DNA of 64,000 nucleotides from Phytophthora colocasiae (taxonomy: Eukaryota; Oomycota; Peronosporomycetes; Peronosporales; Peronosporaceae): contig JAGKQI010000085.1 of assembly GCA_018806915.1 (NCBI GenBank), positions 248,001 to 312,000 on the forward strand, read 5' to 3'. Positions 10,237 through 21,727 of this stretch are shown in pieces (within the stretch, counting starts at the first letter, position 1; each line of letters begins with the position of its first letter). The translations under genes and the position numbers were made by a program. Below the pieces are notes generated by a model, which saw only the letters and a list, made by a program, of their open reading frames with translations, did not search any database and was not told the DNA's origin.

Positions 10237-13200
10237 GAAATGATAAGTTTACAAATTCCCCCAATGTGTTCTGAAAGCAGACCAACGTACTCATCGGGTC
10301 GTCCAAGCTGTTTCTTTCGGAACGCGTGTGGAGTAATGGCAGGACCGTAGATTACTTGGTCAGACAGCGGAACTTTTCTCAGCGGGATGCGATTTCGACC
10401 GTCGTCAATGTTTAAGAACGTGGACTTTCGAGAGAACCAGTGGCTGTCGTCATCTGCTTGCGGAACCAAAAGCTGCATCTGCAAGCGTTGTCGCTGTTGG
10501 CGTCGTCTCTCCAAAGCGGAGGTCGAGGCCGCAAACAGCTCTTCCAGAATCCCCACATTGATTCCAAGGTCGGTATAGTTGTCCGGTGGTTGTGTGAATC
10601 CAGGGTTTTGCTGGTATGGATACGCCAATTGTTGATGCTGGTTGAAATACAGAATCGGACGAGAAGGAGAACTTGGTGGAGAACGAGGAGGCGAACCAGG
10701 CCGTTGCAAGGTGGGGGATCCTGGATTGGAAGCTTGATCAGGACGCATGCTGTCTTCATGAGGAGCTTGCCCAAACGGAAGATGTTGATCGCAGGACAGA
10801 CATTTCAAGGGAGATTTCGTGAGGTATGCTGGTGGTACATTGGTGCCATTTCCGTTGCTGGACTCCAGGAGACTGTATCCCAAACCAGATCAATGATTAC
10901 TTCGCTTAGGGTCAAGTACAACAAACGCACCTTTGCAGACGATCAATCTCAGCTCGGTCAGCCTTTTGTCGTAAGTCGTGACTGAGCTTACCGGCAGCAG
11001 CGTCCAAATCATGAGTGATACGGTCCGTTTTGGCGTGGAGATCATTCGCTAACTGCTCTAGCATTTGGGAATTTGGTAGACCTGCCATTCGGTAACGAAG
11101 GTCATCTACAGTATCGAGCATCCGTGACGCTGAGTCTGCAGTTGTAGTAGTGATCTGCACAAAACATACACTGGTAAGAGCAAAAGTTGGTAATGTCTGA
11201 AAGAATCAACAGGCGAACCTGATCGCGGAGAGTCTGGACCAACCGCATTGTGTCTTCTTTGCTAGGACACGCACCCAACTGGTTTCGGAGAGCTAATTCA
11301 ACTTCTTGTTGTCGCCATAGCTCTTTCTGGAGCTTCTCAAGTCCAGCTTGCTGCTGTGTCAGCGTCTGCTGGATGTGCTCTTGCTGGAAATCAACTGCGT
11401 CAAGTAAATTTGCTGTGCCCAATTCCATTCGGTGAATAGCCTCTGATAAGAATCCAGCGACAGGTAACGGGAACTCTTCATGCTCCGTAGCTGCTGCCTG
11501 ATACGAGGCGTCGAGCTTGGCAAGTAGCTGACGCAACGTATACATGGCATTCTCCTGTTCCGAGCCTTTTAGTGTTCCATCCAGCGACTGCTGCAGTAGT
11601 TGGAGTGCACGATCAGCTGCTTCGTGTAGAGATGAAATTGCTGGAGATTTTACAGGGTGGGCGTTAAGTAGAGACTTGAAACCCTGGAGATCTCGCTGAA
11701 GACTGGCGAGTGAATCTGGATTCGCTCCGTAGATGCAATTGTCCGCTGCTGTCTTGAGCCATATCGCACCTGCTTCTTGTAACGCGTCTGGAGAGATAAA
11801 CCGCTTCTCAAAGTCGTCCACAAGTTGCTTTACTTGAGCCAGTTCATGACTTTGTGTGGCTTGTGCAGCAGCTACCAGACTATTTAACGTTTCAAGCTTC
11901 CGGTCGACCTCGTGCTGGCTAGAAGTGACACCAATTGCCCGTTGCTCTTCCAGTTGACGACGCCAGTCCTGATCTCGCTGCTGCTGGAGCTGGAGCTGCT
12001 CTCGAAGCTGGTCCTGCAGATGATAAATTAAGGTCTGTTGATTCTGTGTCACCTCATGTTGCTGCTGTCGCCATTCGTCTATATGTTCCTGTTGGAGATG
12101 AGACCGAGATTGAAGAAGAAGTTCGTGCATTCGACGCATTAGTTCTTCTTCACGACGGCGCTGTTCACGAAGCCTGTCAGCTTCTTGACGCTGGAGATCC
12201 TGACAATTTCGAAAAAAGCTCTTGGTCCTGTGGAGAGGACCCTCAAAGCGAGGCTGTGGTCTGAACAGTGAAGAATCAACCGACATTTGATCCCTCCCCT
12301 CATCGTCATCACCTAGCTCTTGCTCGTCTGGTTTGTGAGTCTGATTACTGCTGACTTCTCGCACGATTTCTTCATTCTTGGTCAATAACGATGCCTGAAG
12401 CTGAGGACTGACAGTCTCCACCACTTGTCGTAACGATTGTTCGCGCTTTTTACTCTGCGGCTCGACAGGGGGCTGCTGCTCATTTACTTCTGGTGGGGAA
12501 ATGCTACTTTTTGGTCGAATATCAGGATGTGATTCTGACAATTGGTTTGGCTTCGGGGGCTCTATCTGTCTTGGAATCATGTCAATTGTAGTTGCTGGTT
12601 TGGGTTTTCCCTGAGAACTATCGCTTGCATCTAAGCCCAAAAGAACAGTAGCTCCACCGCTTGTTGCGTGTTGCTGCTTCTCCTGCGTCAATTGCTGATC
12701 GTCGAGCGATTGGAATTTTAGAACACTATCACTCTCATTTTGCTCTGGGATCGAGTCAATCGAAACATGATTTTCAACGTGTGGCATCCTCCAGTCTTCA
12801 TGTTGCGCTGCCAACTGCATCAGAATGGCTTCATTTTCCGTCAGCACATCCGAGATCGATTGCATTTGTGTCTGTTTTGCCTGAACCACTTCCACAACAT
12901 TATTACTACCATGAGGTTGGAAAAGTACCTCCAGCACCATATTAAGCTGACGAGACAGCGTCATAATGAAATACTCAAGCTCCTCATTCCTCTCACCGCT
13001 AGCTTCCACCATCGTCGCAGGATTTGAAGTGTATTCGATCAATGGAAGTGACGCCAATGCAGCAGAAGCTGCAGCAGCTGCCGTCGCTGCTGAAACTTCC
13101 CCTGCTGCTGCATTGCTGGCGTCAATACGTTGATTCACCAAGTGGAAGTCGTTGCGCACATCCGTCCGCATCAATGCCAAGCTCGATTCGACTCCGGCTA

Positions 13201-13372
13201 AGTTCGATTCGACACCATTTAAGTTGAACTCAATACCAGCGATTCGGTCCATGATGGCCTTAACCAATGAGTCGAATACGGTACCCTGCGCGACGAAGAA
13301 GGCCGTGACATCGCTCTCGATGGCGTCAAATAACGGCATCTCCCCAAGTGTATGTGTCGTTTCATGACCCAT
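10233..13372 (-). CDS. DUF4795 (QRICH2/C16orf96-like) coiled-coil protein, probable flagellar component
   Basis: Three exons: 13372-11219, 11154-10931 and 10872-10233, with introns of 64 and 58 bp; 1005 aa. The N-terminus begins MGHETTHTLGEMPLFDAIES. A long Gln/Glu-rich coiled coil spans about 400-700 (repeated QEADRLREQRRREEEL-type and HLQDQLREQLQLQQQ stretches). After the second exon (RMLDTVDDLRYRMAGLP, KTDRITHDLDAAAGKLSHDL) comes the DUF4795 hallmark KCLSCDQHLPF, equivalent to HCLSCDRPL in vertebrate QRICH2. QRICH2-type proteins are linked to sperm flagella and radial spokes, so a zoospore-flagellum role is a reasonable inference. The first donor (GTTCGC) is weak, but phase and motif continuity support the join. 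It is divergent from the TauE gene, 207 bp apart. Confidence 0.75.
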
Positions 13373-13579
13373 GTACCGTCTTTATGGTACAGTTGTTTTT
13401 CCACCAATCAAAATTACATCCATGCATTGTCTATGTGACAATAATTGTCACAAAATGTGGGTAAACATTGGCATAGTAAAATCAAGTAGTAAAAAAAAAG
13501 TCAAAATAGATGATACGTTTGATACCAGACCTGACTCATTAATTGATAAGCAGCTCACTTTTGAATCCTCCGCATCAAT
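13373..13579. promoter_or_regulatory. Divergent promoter between the DUF4795 gene and TauE/SafE gene A
   Basis: 207 bp between divergent ATGs. It contains CCACCAATCA (a CCAAT-type box) at about 13401-13410 and a perfect 19-nt palindrome TGTGACAATAATTGTCACA at 13434-13452, a possible dimeric factor site. No experimental support. Confidence 0.4.
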
Positions 13580-15621
13580 ATGAGGCTCATTCTGTTGGCT
13601 GTATGTCTGGTGGCCTCCGTCCACGCAGCACAAGACGTATTATTTCATGAGACTGTAGGGCTACAATGCTCTCAAAGCACCGACTGTGGCTACGTACCTG
13701 CACTTGCTTGTATTTCGGGGTGCGTCAATATGATACACAGTCTCCGATCAACTGTATCATTGCTAACTTGCTGTGCATTCCACTACCAACCAAATGCAGC
13801 AAATGCGAGTATTGTCGACCTGATGCAGACGACTGCAGCGCTGATGGGTCCAAACGTTGTCAAGTGGTGGAGACTCGGAACGAAACGACAGGAGAAATGC
13901 AGACACAAGTGGCACTGAATTCCGTCGGAGAGACTGTGGCTGTAGCTTATTGTATCGAGAAGAACCTGTTCGATCCGTTCACGTGGAAGGATGTGGTTGC
14001 CACGATCATTGCATTTGTGAGCACTGCGCTTGGGTCAGGATGTGGTGTGGGTGGTGGAGGTCTGCTGGTACCCATGTACATCTTCTTCTACGGCTTGAGC
14101 CCCAAACATGCCATTCCGCTGTCCAAGGCCACTATCTTCGGCAACGCTGTGTCCGCCTATTTGTTCAATTTCAATCGGAAACATCCGTGTAAGTTGATTC
14201 CGATGCTGCAGAGGGTTGTGCACTTGACTAACAATGTTGGATGTTAATATTTGACAGTGAATGCCAAGTTACCACTGATCAACTACCATGTTGCGGGAAT
14301 TATGGAGCCGACGACACTGATCGGCGCCATCTTCGGAGTCATGATGAACCACATGTTCCCAGACTGGTTGATCTTGGTTCTTTTGGTCTCGTTGCTATCG
14401 TACATCACGTACAAGACCGTTCTGAAGGGAAACAAGGTATCGGTGCAAGTTATGAGCCCATTCCTGTTTCATCGCTTACTGAACGCTATGTTCTAACTGT
14501 AGATCCGAGAGAAAGAGTCCAACCACCAGCGTGCTGTCGTCAAGGATGTACTTAAGGGTGGACCGGACGGTGGGGGTCGTGGTCGCCAATGGTCGATCTA
14601 CAGAGTACGTGATGCTTCTTTACCGTTTGCAATTGCTGTTTATTAACCAAATTGTCTTCTTCAACAGCGCTTCGACGTTGAAATTGCTGCTCGTCGATGG
14701 CTCAGGAGGACTCGTCGTAACAAGAAGCTACGCGAAATCAAAGCTCAAGATGAAGAAGACTTCAAGTCTCTTCCTCCCCTCTTGGAGCACCAGCCATCAA
14801 GCTCCGATGCTCTTCTGGGAGGCTTCGATAAGCACGACTTCGGCACTTTTGTCTCAGACGATGATCAGATGCTTGAAAGGCGCAAGGCCATCGAACAGCG
14901 AGAGATGCGCGTGTTCCCTCTCAAGTACATTCTCCCTCTAGTTCTCTCGTGGCTCGTGGTTTTAATCCAGTCGATGCTTCGTGGTGGCCATGGAGCCCCC
15001 AGTATCATCGGGATCACGTGCGGCTCGACCGACTACTGGCTGCTCACGATGTTGCCGTTGTTGATTCTCGTTGCGATCACACTCTGGGTGGGCCATCAAT
15101 TGCGTCTATTGAACCGCCTCAAGGTGCTCTGCAACTATCCGTTCATTGAGGGCGACGTGCACTGGATCAAGCGTCGGATCCTTATCTTCCCGACGTTGTG
15201 TACTATGGCTGGTGTGTGTGCTGGTCTCTTGGGGATCGGAGGTGGTATGGTTAAGGGCCCGATCATGCTGGAGATGGGGATCTTGCCGGGTGTGCAGTCG
15301 GCCACTGCCAACTTCATGATCCTCTTTACGTCGTCGTCCACAACATTGCAGTTCGCTATCAACGGACAATTCCCTGGCGAACTGCAGTACGATTACATGG
15401 CCTGGTTTGCGCTCATGGGTTGTATCGGAGGCTTGTGCGGCCAGAAGGTGGTGGCGTACTTGGTGAAGAAGTACAGACGCGAGTCCATCATGGTTTATCT
15501 GCTAGCCGTGACAATTGGGTTATCAGCGTTGGCCATGGGCATTATCGGACTTAAATCGACACTTCGAGACATCGACAAGGGCGTGCACCTCGGCTTCAAT
15601 GGCATTTGCGACAACGAATGA
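13580..15621 (+). CDS. TauE/SafE-family membrane transporter, copy A
   Basis: Multi-pass membrane protein of the TauE/SafE (sulfite/organosulfonate exporter-like) superfamily. Exons 13580-13719, 13800-14188, 14258-14436, 14503-14604 and 14668-15621; 587 aa. A signal peptide (MRLILLAVCLVASVHA) is followed by a cysteine-rich luminal segment (CSQSTDCGYVPALAC, KCEYCRPDADDC). Two membrane halves each carry the family glycine motif: GVGGGGLLVPMY in the first, LLGIGGGMVKGPIMLE in the second. A charged cytosolic loop (about 260-340) lies between. All joins are confirmed by the neighbouring paralogue, which reads through with the same protein sequence. Substrate unknown. It has one intron more than copy B, at YR|RFDVEIAARRWL. 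Confidence 0.85.
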
Positions 15622-16079
15622 GCTTGACACCAGGTTTTAGATGTTTGTTCCCAACTTTCGACTGCTTATAGAGCGCAGAGGCCAGATTGTCGAACGTTTT
15701 GACGGTAAACCTCCTTGCTTTAAATCAGCAGTTTAACGTTCCTATCTGTTGGAATTCCGCTACAAGTGAAGAATGTTCGTAAGTGAGACCAGAATCGTGC
15801 TGGACAAGTGCGGAGACCGCAGATTTCGATACAGTTAATCTGCATTTTCACGTGACGTGGTGGAACGTTGTGGCTAATTGTTGCTGTTTCACTTGACGTT
15901 GAAGGCTGTAGGTCTCCGATTGGCCCTGGTCGCTTATCAAGGCTGAAGTGCACGTTCACTACCCTTGCTTGTCGAGGTTTTTATCACCATCTTAGTGCAC
16001 ACCTAATTTTGACCACCACATCTGCTTTTGCACCACCAAGTGAACGACTGTCAATACCGATCCACTGGTAGAGAGCACC
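15622..16079. other. Intergenic spacer between the two TauE/SafE copies
   Basis: 458 bp without a convincing exon or RNA gene. It should contain the terminator of copy A and the promoter of copy B. TGCACC/TTTTGCACCACC-type stretches occur near 16020-16036; no defined motif could be assigned. Confidence 0.4.
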
Positions 16080-18056
16080 ATGAGGCTGTGGTTCTCTCTG
16101 TTGTTGGTTCTACAGACTATTGAGGTGGTGCATTCCACTACGACTTTGACTCGACCGGAACTTGCTCCGTTCTACGACACTGTCGGACTGGTATGCAACA
16201 AACGCACAGACTGTGGCTATGTCCCAGCGTTGGCCTGTGTCGAAGGGTGAGGAATTAGAATAGTTTTTGATGCTTTACAGTTATACTAACGATTGTGTTT
16301 TTCTGTAGGAAATGTGAGTATTGTCGACCTACAGCTCACGACTGTGGAGACTACCCAGGTGACGTGGCTTACAAGTGCCAAACCATTGAAGTGCTGGATG
16401 ATTCCACTGGCGAGATACAGGAGCAGTATGGATTTACATCGGCGGGTGACACCGTCGAAGCTGCCTACTGCGTCGAGAAGAACCTGTTCGCACCATTCAC
16501 GTACAACGACCTGTTGACGACGTTGATCGCATTCACTTGCACGGCCTTGGGAGCTGGTGGAGGAATTGGTGGTGGAGGGTTGTTGGTGCCTATGTACATC
16601 CTTGCAGGGCTCAATCCGAAACATGCTATTCCATTGTCGAAGGTGACGATCTTCGGTAGTGCTGTGGCCATGTACGTTGTCAACTTTAGACGCAAACATC
16701 CACGTAAGTATTGTGTTTGCTGACCCTTTACTTGTGAGGTGGCTAACGTGTGGCTGTAGTGAATAGGAATCGACCTCTTATTGATTTCGGCCTGGTGGGT
16801 TTGATGGAGCCCACGACGCTTATTGGCACGGTTTTTGGCGTGATGTTGAACCATATTTTCCCGAATTGGTTGATCCTCGTGTTGTTGGTGACATTGCTCT
16901 CTTTCATTACGTACAAGACTGTCTTGAAGGGCATGAAGGTACACTCGCAGACATTTCAATTGCTGTTTTTCTGTAATTTCAGTACTAACTCCAATGCCAC
17001 GATCAGATTCAAGATAAAGAGTCCAAATTGAAGCTGGCACTTCTTAAGTCCACGTTGAAAGGCGGTCCTAATGGCGGCTGTCGAGGTCGTCAATGGTCAA
17101 TTTATCGCCGTTTCGACGTGGAGATTGCCGCTCGTCGGTGGCTCGAAAAGACTCGTCGTAGTCGCAAAGCGCGCTTGATCCGTGAAGAAGACGAGAACGA
17201 TTTCAAGTCCTTACCACCTCTTGTCGAGAAAAAGCCGACCAGTTCGGATCCTCTCATTGGCGACAACCGTCGAATCGGTACATTCCCGTCCGATGATGAT
17301 GAAAAGGCTCAGAGGCGAGGAACCATTGAGCGTCGGGAAGCTCGACTGTTACCGTTTGATTTCCTATGGCCGCTGGTAGTGTCGTGGCTCATCATTTTGG
17401 TTCAGTCCTTTCTTCGAGGTGGTCATGGGGCCCCCAGTGCTGTCGGAATCCAGTGCGATTCAACAGACTATTGGCTTTTGACATTATTGCCGCTGTCAAT
17501 CCTGGTTGCAATCTCCATGTACATCGGCTATCGTCTTCGGTTAATGAACCGTTTCAAGGTGTTAAGCAATTATCCGTTCGTTGAAGGCGACATGCACTGG
17601 ATTAAACGTCGAGTGCTGTTGTTCCCGGCCACCTGTACCATTGCTGGTGTGGCTGCCGGTCTACTTGGAATCGGCGGAGGAATGGTTAAAGGTCCCATTA
17701 TGCTCGAAGCTGGTGTTCTACCACCTGTACAGTCCGCCACTGCCAGTTTCATGATCCTCTTCACAGCTTCGTCCACGACATTGCAGTTCGCTATCAACGG
17801 TCAGTTCCCAGGCGAATTCCAGTTCGACTACATGTTGTGGTTCGCTTTCGTTGGATTTATTGGTGGTTTCTGCGGTTTGAAGTGCGTTGGGTATTTCGTG
17901 AAGAAGTACAAGCGTGAGTCGATCATGGTTTACATGTTGGCGGCAACGATCGGGCTGTCAGCGTTGGCGATGGGGTTCATCGGATTGCAATCGACTATAG
18001 CGGATATTGAGAATGGAGTGCACCTCGGCTTCCACGGCGTTTGTGACAATGAATAG
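16080..18056 (+). CDS. TauE/SafE-family membrane transporter, copy B
   Basis: Tandem paralogue of copy A. Exons 16080-16246, 16309-16703, 16760-16938 and 17007-18056; 596 aa. Signal peptide MRLWFSLLLVLQTIEVVHS, then the same luminal cysteine pattern (CNKRTDCGYVPALAC, KCEYCRPTAHDC). Family motifs GIGGGGLLVPMY and LLGIGGGMVKGPIMLE are conserved, and both copies end in HLGF(N/H)G(I/V)CDNE. The first three introns are at the same codons and phases as in copy A; the fourth intron of A is absent. Transport substrate unknown (sulfur anions are only the family precedent). It converges with the ankyrin gene, 67 bp apart. Confidence 0.85.
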
Positions 18057-18123
18057 GCCCTGCGAGCTGTAGCTGTATCGACAAACGTCTAATCCATGCA
18101 ATTGACTTGTTTAGTGCTGAGAC

Positions 18124-19659
18124 CTACGCTTCAGTCTCACCGGCAGGGTGTTCTTCAATGGCTGCTAACAATCGGTGTTGTTGGAATCCTCGACTTCGTA
18201 CACTAATGAGCTTGTGGGACTTGGCAGGTCGAAGTATCGGGGAAGACCGAGGAGCTGACGTTTGTTTGGCTGTGCCGTACACTGGGGGTTCACCGTAAGT
18301 GTTCACTTCTTCATCGTGAACGGAGAACATGGACTCATACGAGTTTTCCTCGTCGTCATCACTTTCCAGTAGATTTCCGTGCTGCCGGTTCTTTTCGCTG
18401 GACTTGACAGCGTACCATGAAGCTTCTTCCTGGCTGTAACTGTTGGATCCGGGTGCTCTCGCAGACGTGATGACTGCAAAACCGTCCACTCCGTACGGAT
18501 CTACACGCCGTTGCATGTCTTCAACCGGCTCGCGACCGTCGAGGAACCACATCATACCGGATTGCCGTTGGTCGCGCTGCATTTCAGCACGCACACGCAT
18601 TTCCTCAACGCGATCCATGTCTTCGTTAGGATTCTTGTAGTTGATAGGTGAGCCGATAGCCAGAAGGCTACTTCGTCGGCTTTCTTCATCAGAATCACTG
18701 GCCACGGTCTCTGCGATCGAGCCACGGCCGCGGATCCGGGTCACTTGGTTAGGCCATTGTAATGGTCGACTTGATACATAGCTGGTGTTGCTGCTCTGGG
18801 ATGCATCGAAGCTTTTCTTGTACACTGCCGGCTCCGGTTCCGGGTCGGATGTGAATTCCGGAAGATAACTCGTTAGTAGAACGAGAACGTGAGCCTGACG
18901 GTGACGACGAGCCAACGCGACGGCTGCATCTAGTGATTGGCCGGTAGCAACTTGACGATCAAGTAAGACTCGAACGCACTCGTAATGTCCGTTAATAGTG
19001 GCCACAGACAGTAGAGAATGTCCTTCGAAGGTGTAGTGAGCCCATTCGTGCGGATAATGATCCAACAAGTACTTCAATATATGGTGACGACCATGTTCAG
19101 CAGCCATGAAAATGGGCACTGGAAGCTTCGAACTGGCATGGTCCATCGCAGCTTGAGATAGAAGTTGAGTAGTTGCCACAGACGTCGGGGAACTCGTGGA
19201 ATCAGTTGAAGAACGCGAAGACAGCGAACTCATTGGCACTCGACGTTGTTGAAGCCGCTGGAATGCTTTCCAGTGGTCGTGACGAATCACAAGGCAGTAC
19301 ATTGCTCGACTGAAGTGTGCGAGCACTTGGGGCTCTTCGAAGAAAGCGTCCAGCAACATACTCAACACTTCATCGTTACCAAATCGACAGGCCAATAGCA
19401 GAGCGTTGAGTTGGCACGGATCGGAGCCACGTCGTCGAGATCGACGAGAATGTACTTCATCTTCCATCCAAACGGGTGATGCGCCTTCATCCAGTAGTGC
19501 CGCCACTTGTCGTGCTTTACCTAAGGTCACAGCCTTACGCAGTCTGAGATTTAGACTACGATTCCCTTGAAAGCCAACGTCGTCTTTACGAAAAAGTTTG
19601 CGCATGAACTTGGACACTTTCGTCATAGTAAAAGTGCTGATGTAGTGGTGCTTTGCCAC
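18124..19659 (-). CDS. Ankyrin-repeat protein
   Basis: Single-exon 511-aa frame. Ankyrin-type helices can be read at about residues 48-62 (RKAVTLGKARQVAALLDEGA), 84-105 (NALLLACRFGNDEVLSMLLD), 185-205 (PIFMAAEHGRHHILKYLL) and 215-235 (SLLSVATINGHYECVRVLL). A serine-rich insert (SSLSSRSSTDSTSSPTS) separates the first and second pairs. The C-terminal half is acidic and disordered (DSDEESRRSS, LESDDDEENSYES). No catalytic domain is visible. The start may be 19659 or the downstream Met at 19626 (MTKVSKFMRKLF). Function unknown; probably a protein-interaction scaffold. Confidence 0.75.
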   Translation of the reverse strand: MAKHHYISTFTMTKVSKFMRKLFRKDDVGFQGNRSLNLRLRKAVTLGKARQVAALLDEGASPVWMEDEVHSRRSRRRGSDPCQLNALLLACRFGNDEVLSMLLDAFFEEPQVLAHFSRAMYCLVIRHDHWKAFQRLQQRRVPMSSLSSRSSTDSTSSPTSVATTQLLSQAAMDHASSKLPVPIFMAAEHGRHHILKYLLDHYPHEWAHYTFEGHSLLSVATINGHYECVRVLLDRQVATGQSLDAAVALARRHRQAHVLVLLTSYLPEFTSDPEPEPAVYKKSFDASQSSNTSYVSSRPLQWPNQVTRIRGRGSIAETVASDSDEESRRSSLLAIGSPINYKNPNEDMDRVEEMRVRAEMQRDQRQSGMMWFLDGREPVEDMQRRVDPYGVDGFAVITSARAPGSNSYSQEEASWYAVKSSEKNRQHGNLLESDDDEENSYESMFSVHDEEVNTYGEPPVYGTAKQTSAPRSSPILRPAKSHKLISVRSRGFQQHRLLAAIEEHPAGETEA

Positions 19660-19955
19660 TGAGAGGGGGAAAAGAGGAATGAAAGACTGTCAGTAGCAGA
19701 TGCCTGAGCCTTTGACCATTGAAAAATGTGCGATGGCCCCGTCAGCTGGCATTTCGTCGCACGTCTGCTCTATATGCGCGTCCGTGACTGCTCACAACAA
19801 GCGTACATGTATCTCCATACGTCGTTACATGCCCTTCCTCATTCAAGCATGTTTGAAGACTCTCTTCCGCTTGAAAATACCGGATGGATGGATACTTTTT
19901 TTTTCGTGTCAACTAATGCTAACGTGGTCAAAATGAGACGGTCTCTTCACTCTGG

Positions 19956-21268
19956 TTAAGTCTCTGCCAGTTCGGTCTTTGCCTCTGCCTCCTTCATCTG
20001 GTGTTGCAGTGCTCGAGCTTCGACGTCGCCCAGCAAGATACGCCTCACGAGGTGGTTGTTCTTCAGTGAGCCCGATATCGTCGCGGATACTGCGGTAGCC
20101 ACACAACCCGCTTCGATTAAGCCGCGCACAGGACTCGCACCTGGCTGCAGCCACGGAACGCGACGAAATGCCACATTGCCCATACTTAGGAGTACGTACG
20201 AGCTGAGGATCAGTCCGATTGGCCGTCGCCGCGACGGGGACTCGATAAATATTGCGAGTGAAGGGAGTGCACCGCCCAAGAAGAACTGCCACTTCCGATG
20301 CGTTATCGAACGATCGCCAAAATTCCCCATTTGACACGATAGCACCCAGCCGACATACACAAATGTTGTGAAGTACGCGGTGGATCGGAAGAGTTTGGCA
20401 ACGAAACGTCGAAGGCGTGTGGACAGCGGCTTGGAGCGCACTTTGGCGTGGCGTTGGGAGAAACACCACGCTGAAAAGTGCACGGGGAAATATAATCGGA
20501 AGGCTTCGGACGTCACGCGTCGCAGGAAATCGCTACGTGCAAACTGCGCACAGCTCAGTCCAGTGTGGCGGATGGAGCACGGATTCGGATTGAGGCCAAG
20601 ACGGTACTTGTCCTGCAGCTCCGAGGCCATGGGCTGCGTCAGCAGTACGTACTTGAGAATGAGTCGCATGTGTGATCGCTGGTAGCTTTCTGGATGGAAA
20701 AACCCTGAATAATAGATCCAACCAACTGCCGTCATGAAAGCTAAGAGCTCCAGTGGCTTCAGTAGCAGCAGATCCGGGTGCTTTATCTGGAGCTCTTGGA
20801 TTAATTGACTGGCAGCATTCGTCGACAGTAGCGACACCAGAGCTGGTCGGTTTCTAGGTGTTAAACACGCAACTCCCAGTCCAGAAGCTACTGCACCCGC
20901 AAGCACAGCTCCTGGAATCTGTGGCTGTGCTTTGGAGCTCTTGGAGTCATCGTCACGGGACTTTCTCCGTTTGGCTGAGCGCTGAAGGAACCGGAAGACA
21001 CCTGCAGCGTCAATACTAGAATTAGTTGTCAATTGAATGCAGACTTTGGCAATTGGAGACACAAACCGATGAAAACCGCAAGTGCGGCGACGTTGCGGGA
21101 CGGTTTGGTGAGGCTCAAGGACGACAGCGTTTGGCGTCGCAACAACAGATCAATCAATACCCTTCGGTTCCCCAACAAATTAGAGGCTGCAATAGCTACA
21201 ATAAGCGCCGCTGATACCCCTCGAGCTGCGTGGTGTGCAGGGGAGACCATCGTCGAGGCAGTTGACAC
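19956..21268 (-). CDS. TMEM135-like membrane protein, copy A
   Basis: Two exons: 21268-21067 and 21001-19956, with a 65-bp intron; 415 aa. The join (AVFIG|GVFRFLQRSA) is fixed by comparison with the paralogue at 51396-52711. The protein has several hydrophobic segments (PLELLAFMTAVGWIYYSGFF, TAYFTTFVYVGWVLSCQMG, FFLGGALPSLAIFIES) and the cysteine-containing signature NPNPCSIRHTGLSCAQFARSDFLRR, which resembles the N-terminal Cys-rich region of TMEM135/PMP52-type proteins of peroxisome and mitochondrial membranes. Localisation is inferred from the family. The two copies are separated by the transposon block plus the 743-aa helical-repeat gene. Confidence 0.72.
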
Positions 21269-21727
21269 TGATGTTGTCCGGCACGAATGGACAACATTTG
21301 CAATAGAAATCGATTTTTTGTCGACTAATTTACAATTGATAATATTGTCCGGATTTTTCAGGACATATTTACGTTGTAGTTAGGATCCACGTCCGGAAAA
21401 TTCCTACTATTGTACAGGATAAGACAATTCATTCCAGAAGTCATAACCCTGATACCTTGTCATTCAAACTTCTAGCCAATGAAACCTTATACAGCTCAAA
21501 TAAATCAAATAAATATCCAATCAGCTGGCGATAGGGTTAGGTGTTTAGCATTCCAACTTATTTTCCGGAATTGTCCGGAATGTCCGGTATTTATAAAATA
21601 AGTATGAATAGTAAAATCAAGGTATACACTCAATTATCGAGGTAAGTTAGGTTATAACGGAAAGATCGCTTCTAAAGATAGGGAATCCTGTGCAGCGACG
21701 CTTCATGGCCATTCCGTGAACAGCTGA
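21269..21727. other. Left flank of the transposon block
   Basis: No gene seen. It has an 8-bp inverted repeat TGTTGTCC/GGACAACA (21272-21296), several TCCGGA motifs (around 21348, 21395, 21572-21590) and GGATTTTTCAGGAC (21351-21364). The last motif recurs before the second recombinase (24557-24570). These may be ends or regulatory repeats of Crypton-type elements; exact ends cannot be fixed by eye. Confidence 0.45.

Noticed and set aside
10440..10985. 181-aa plus-strand frame opposite exons 2-3 of the DUF4795 gene
   Set aside because: The minus strand carries the conserved KCLSCDQHLP motif and spliced continuity, so this is a shadow.
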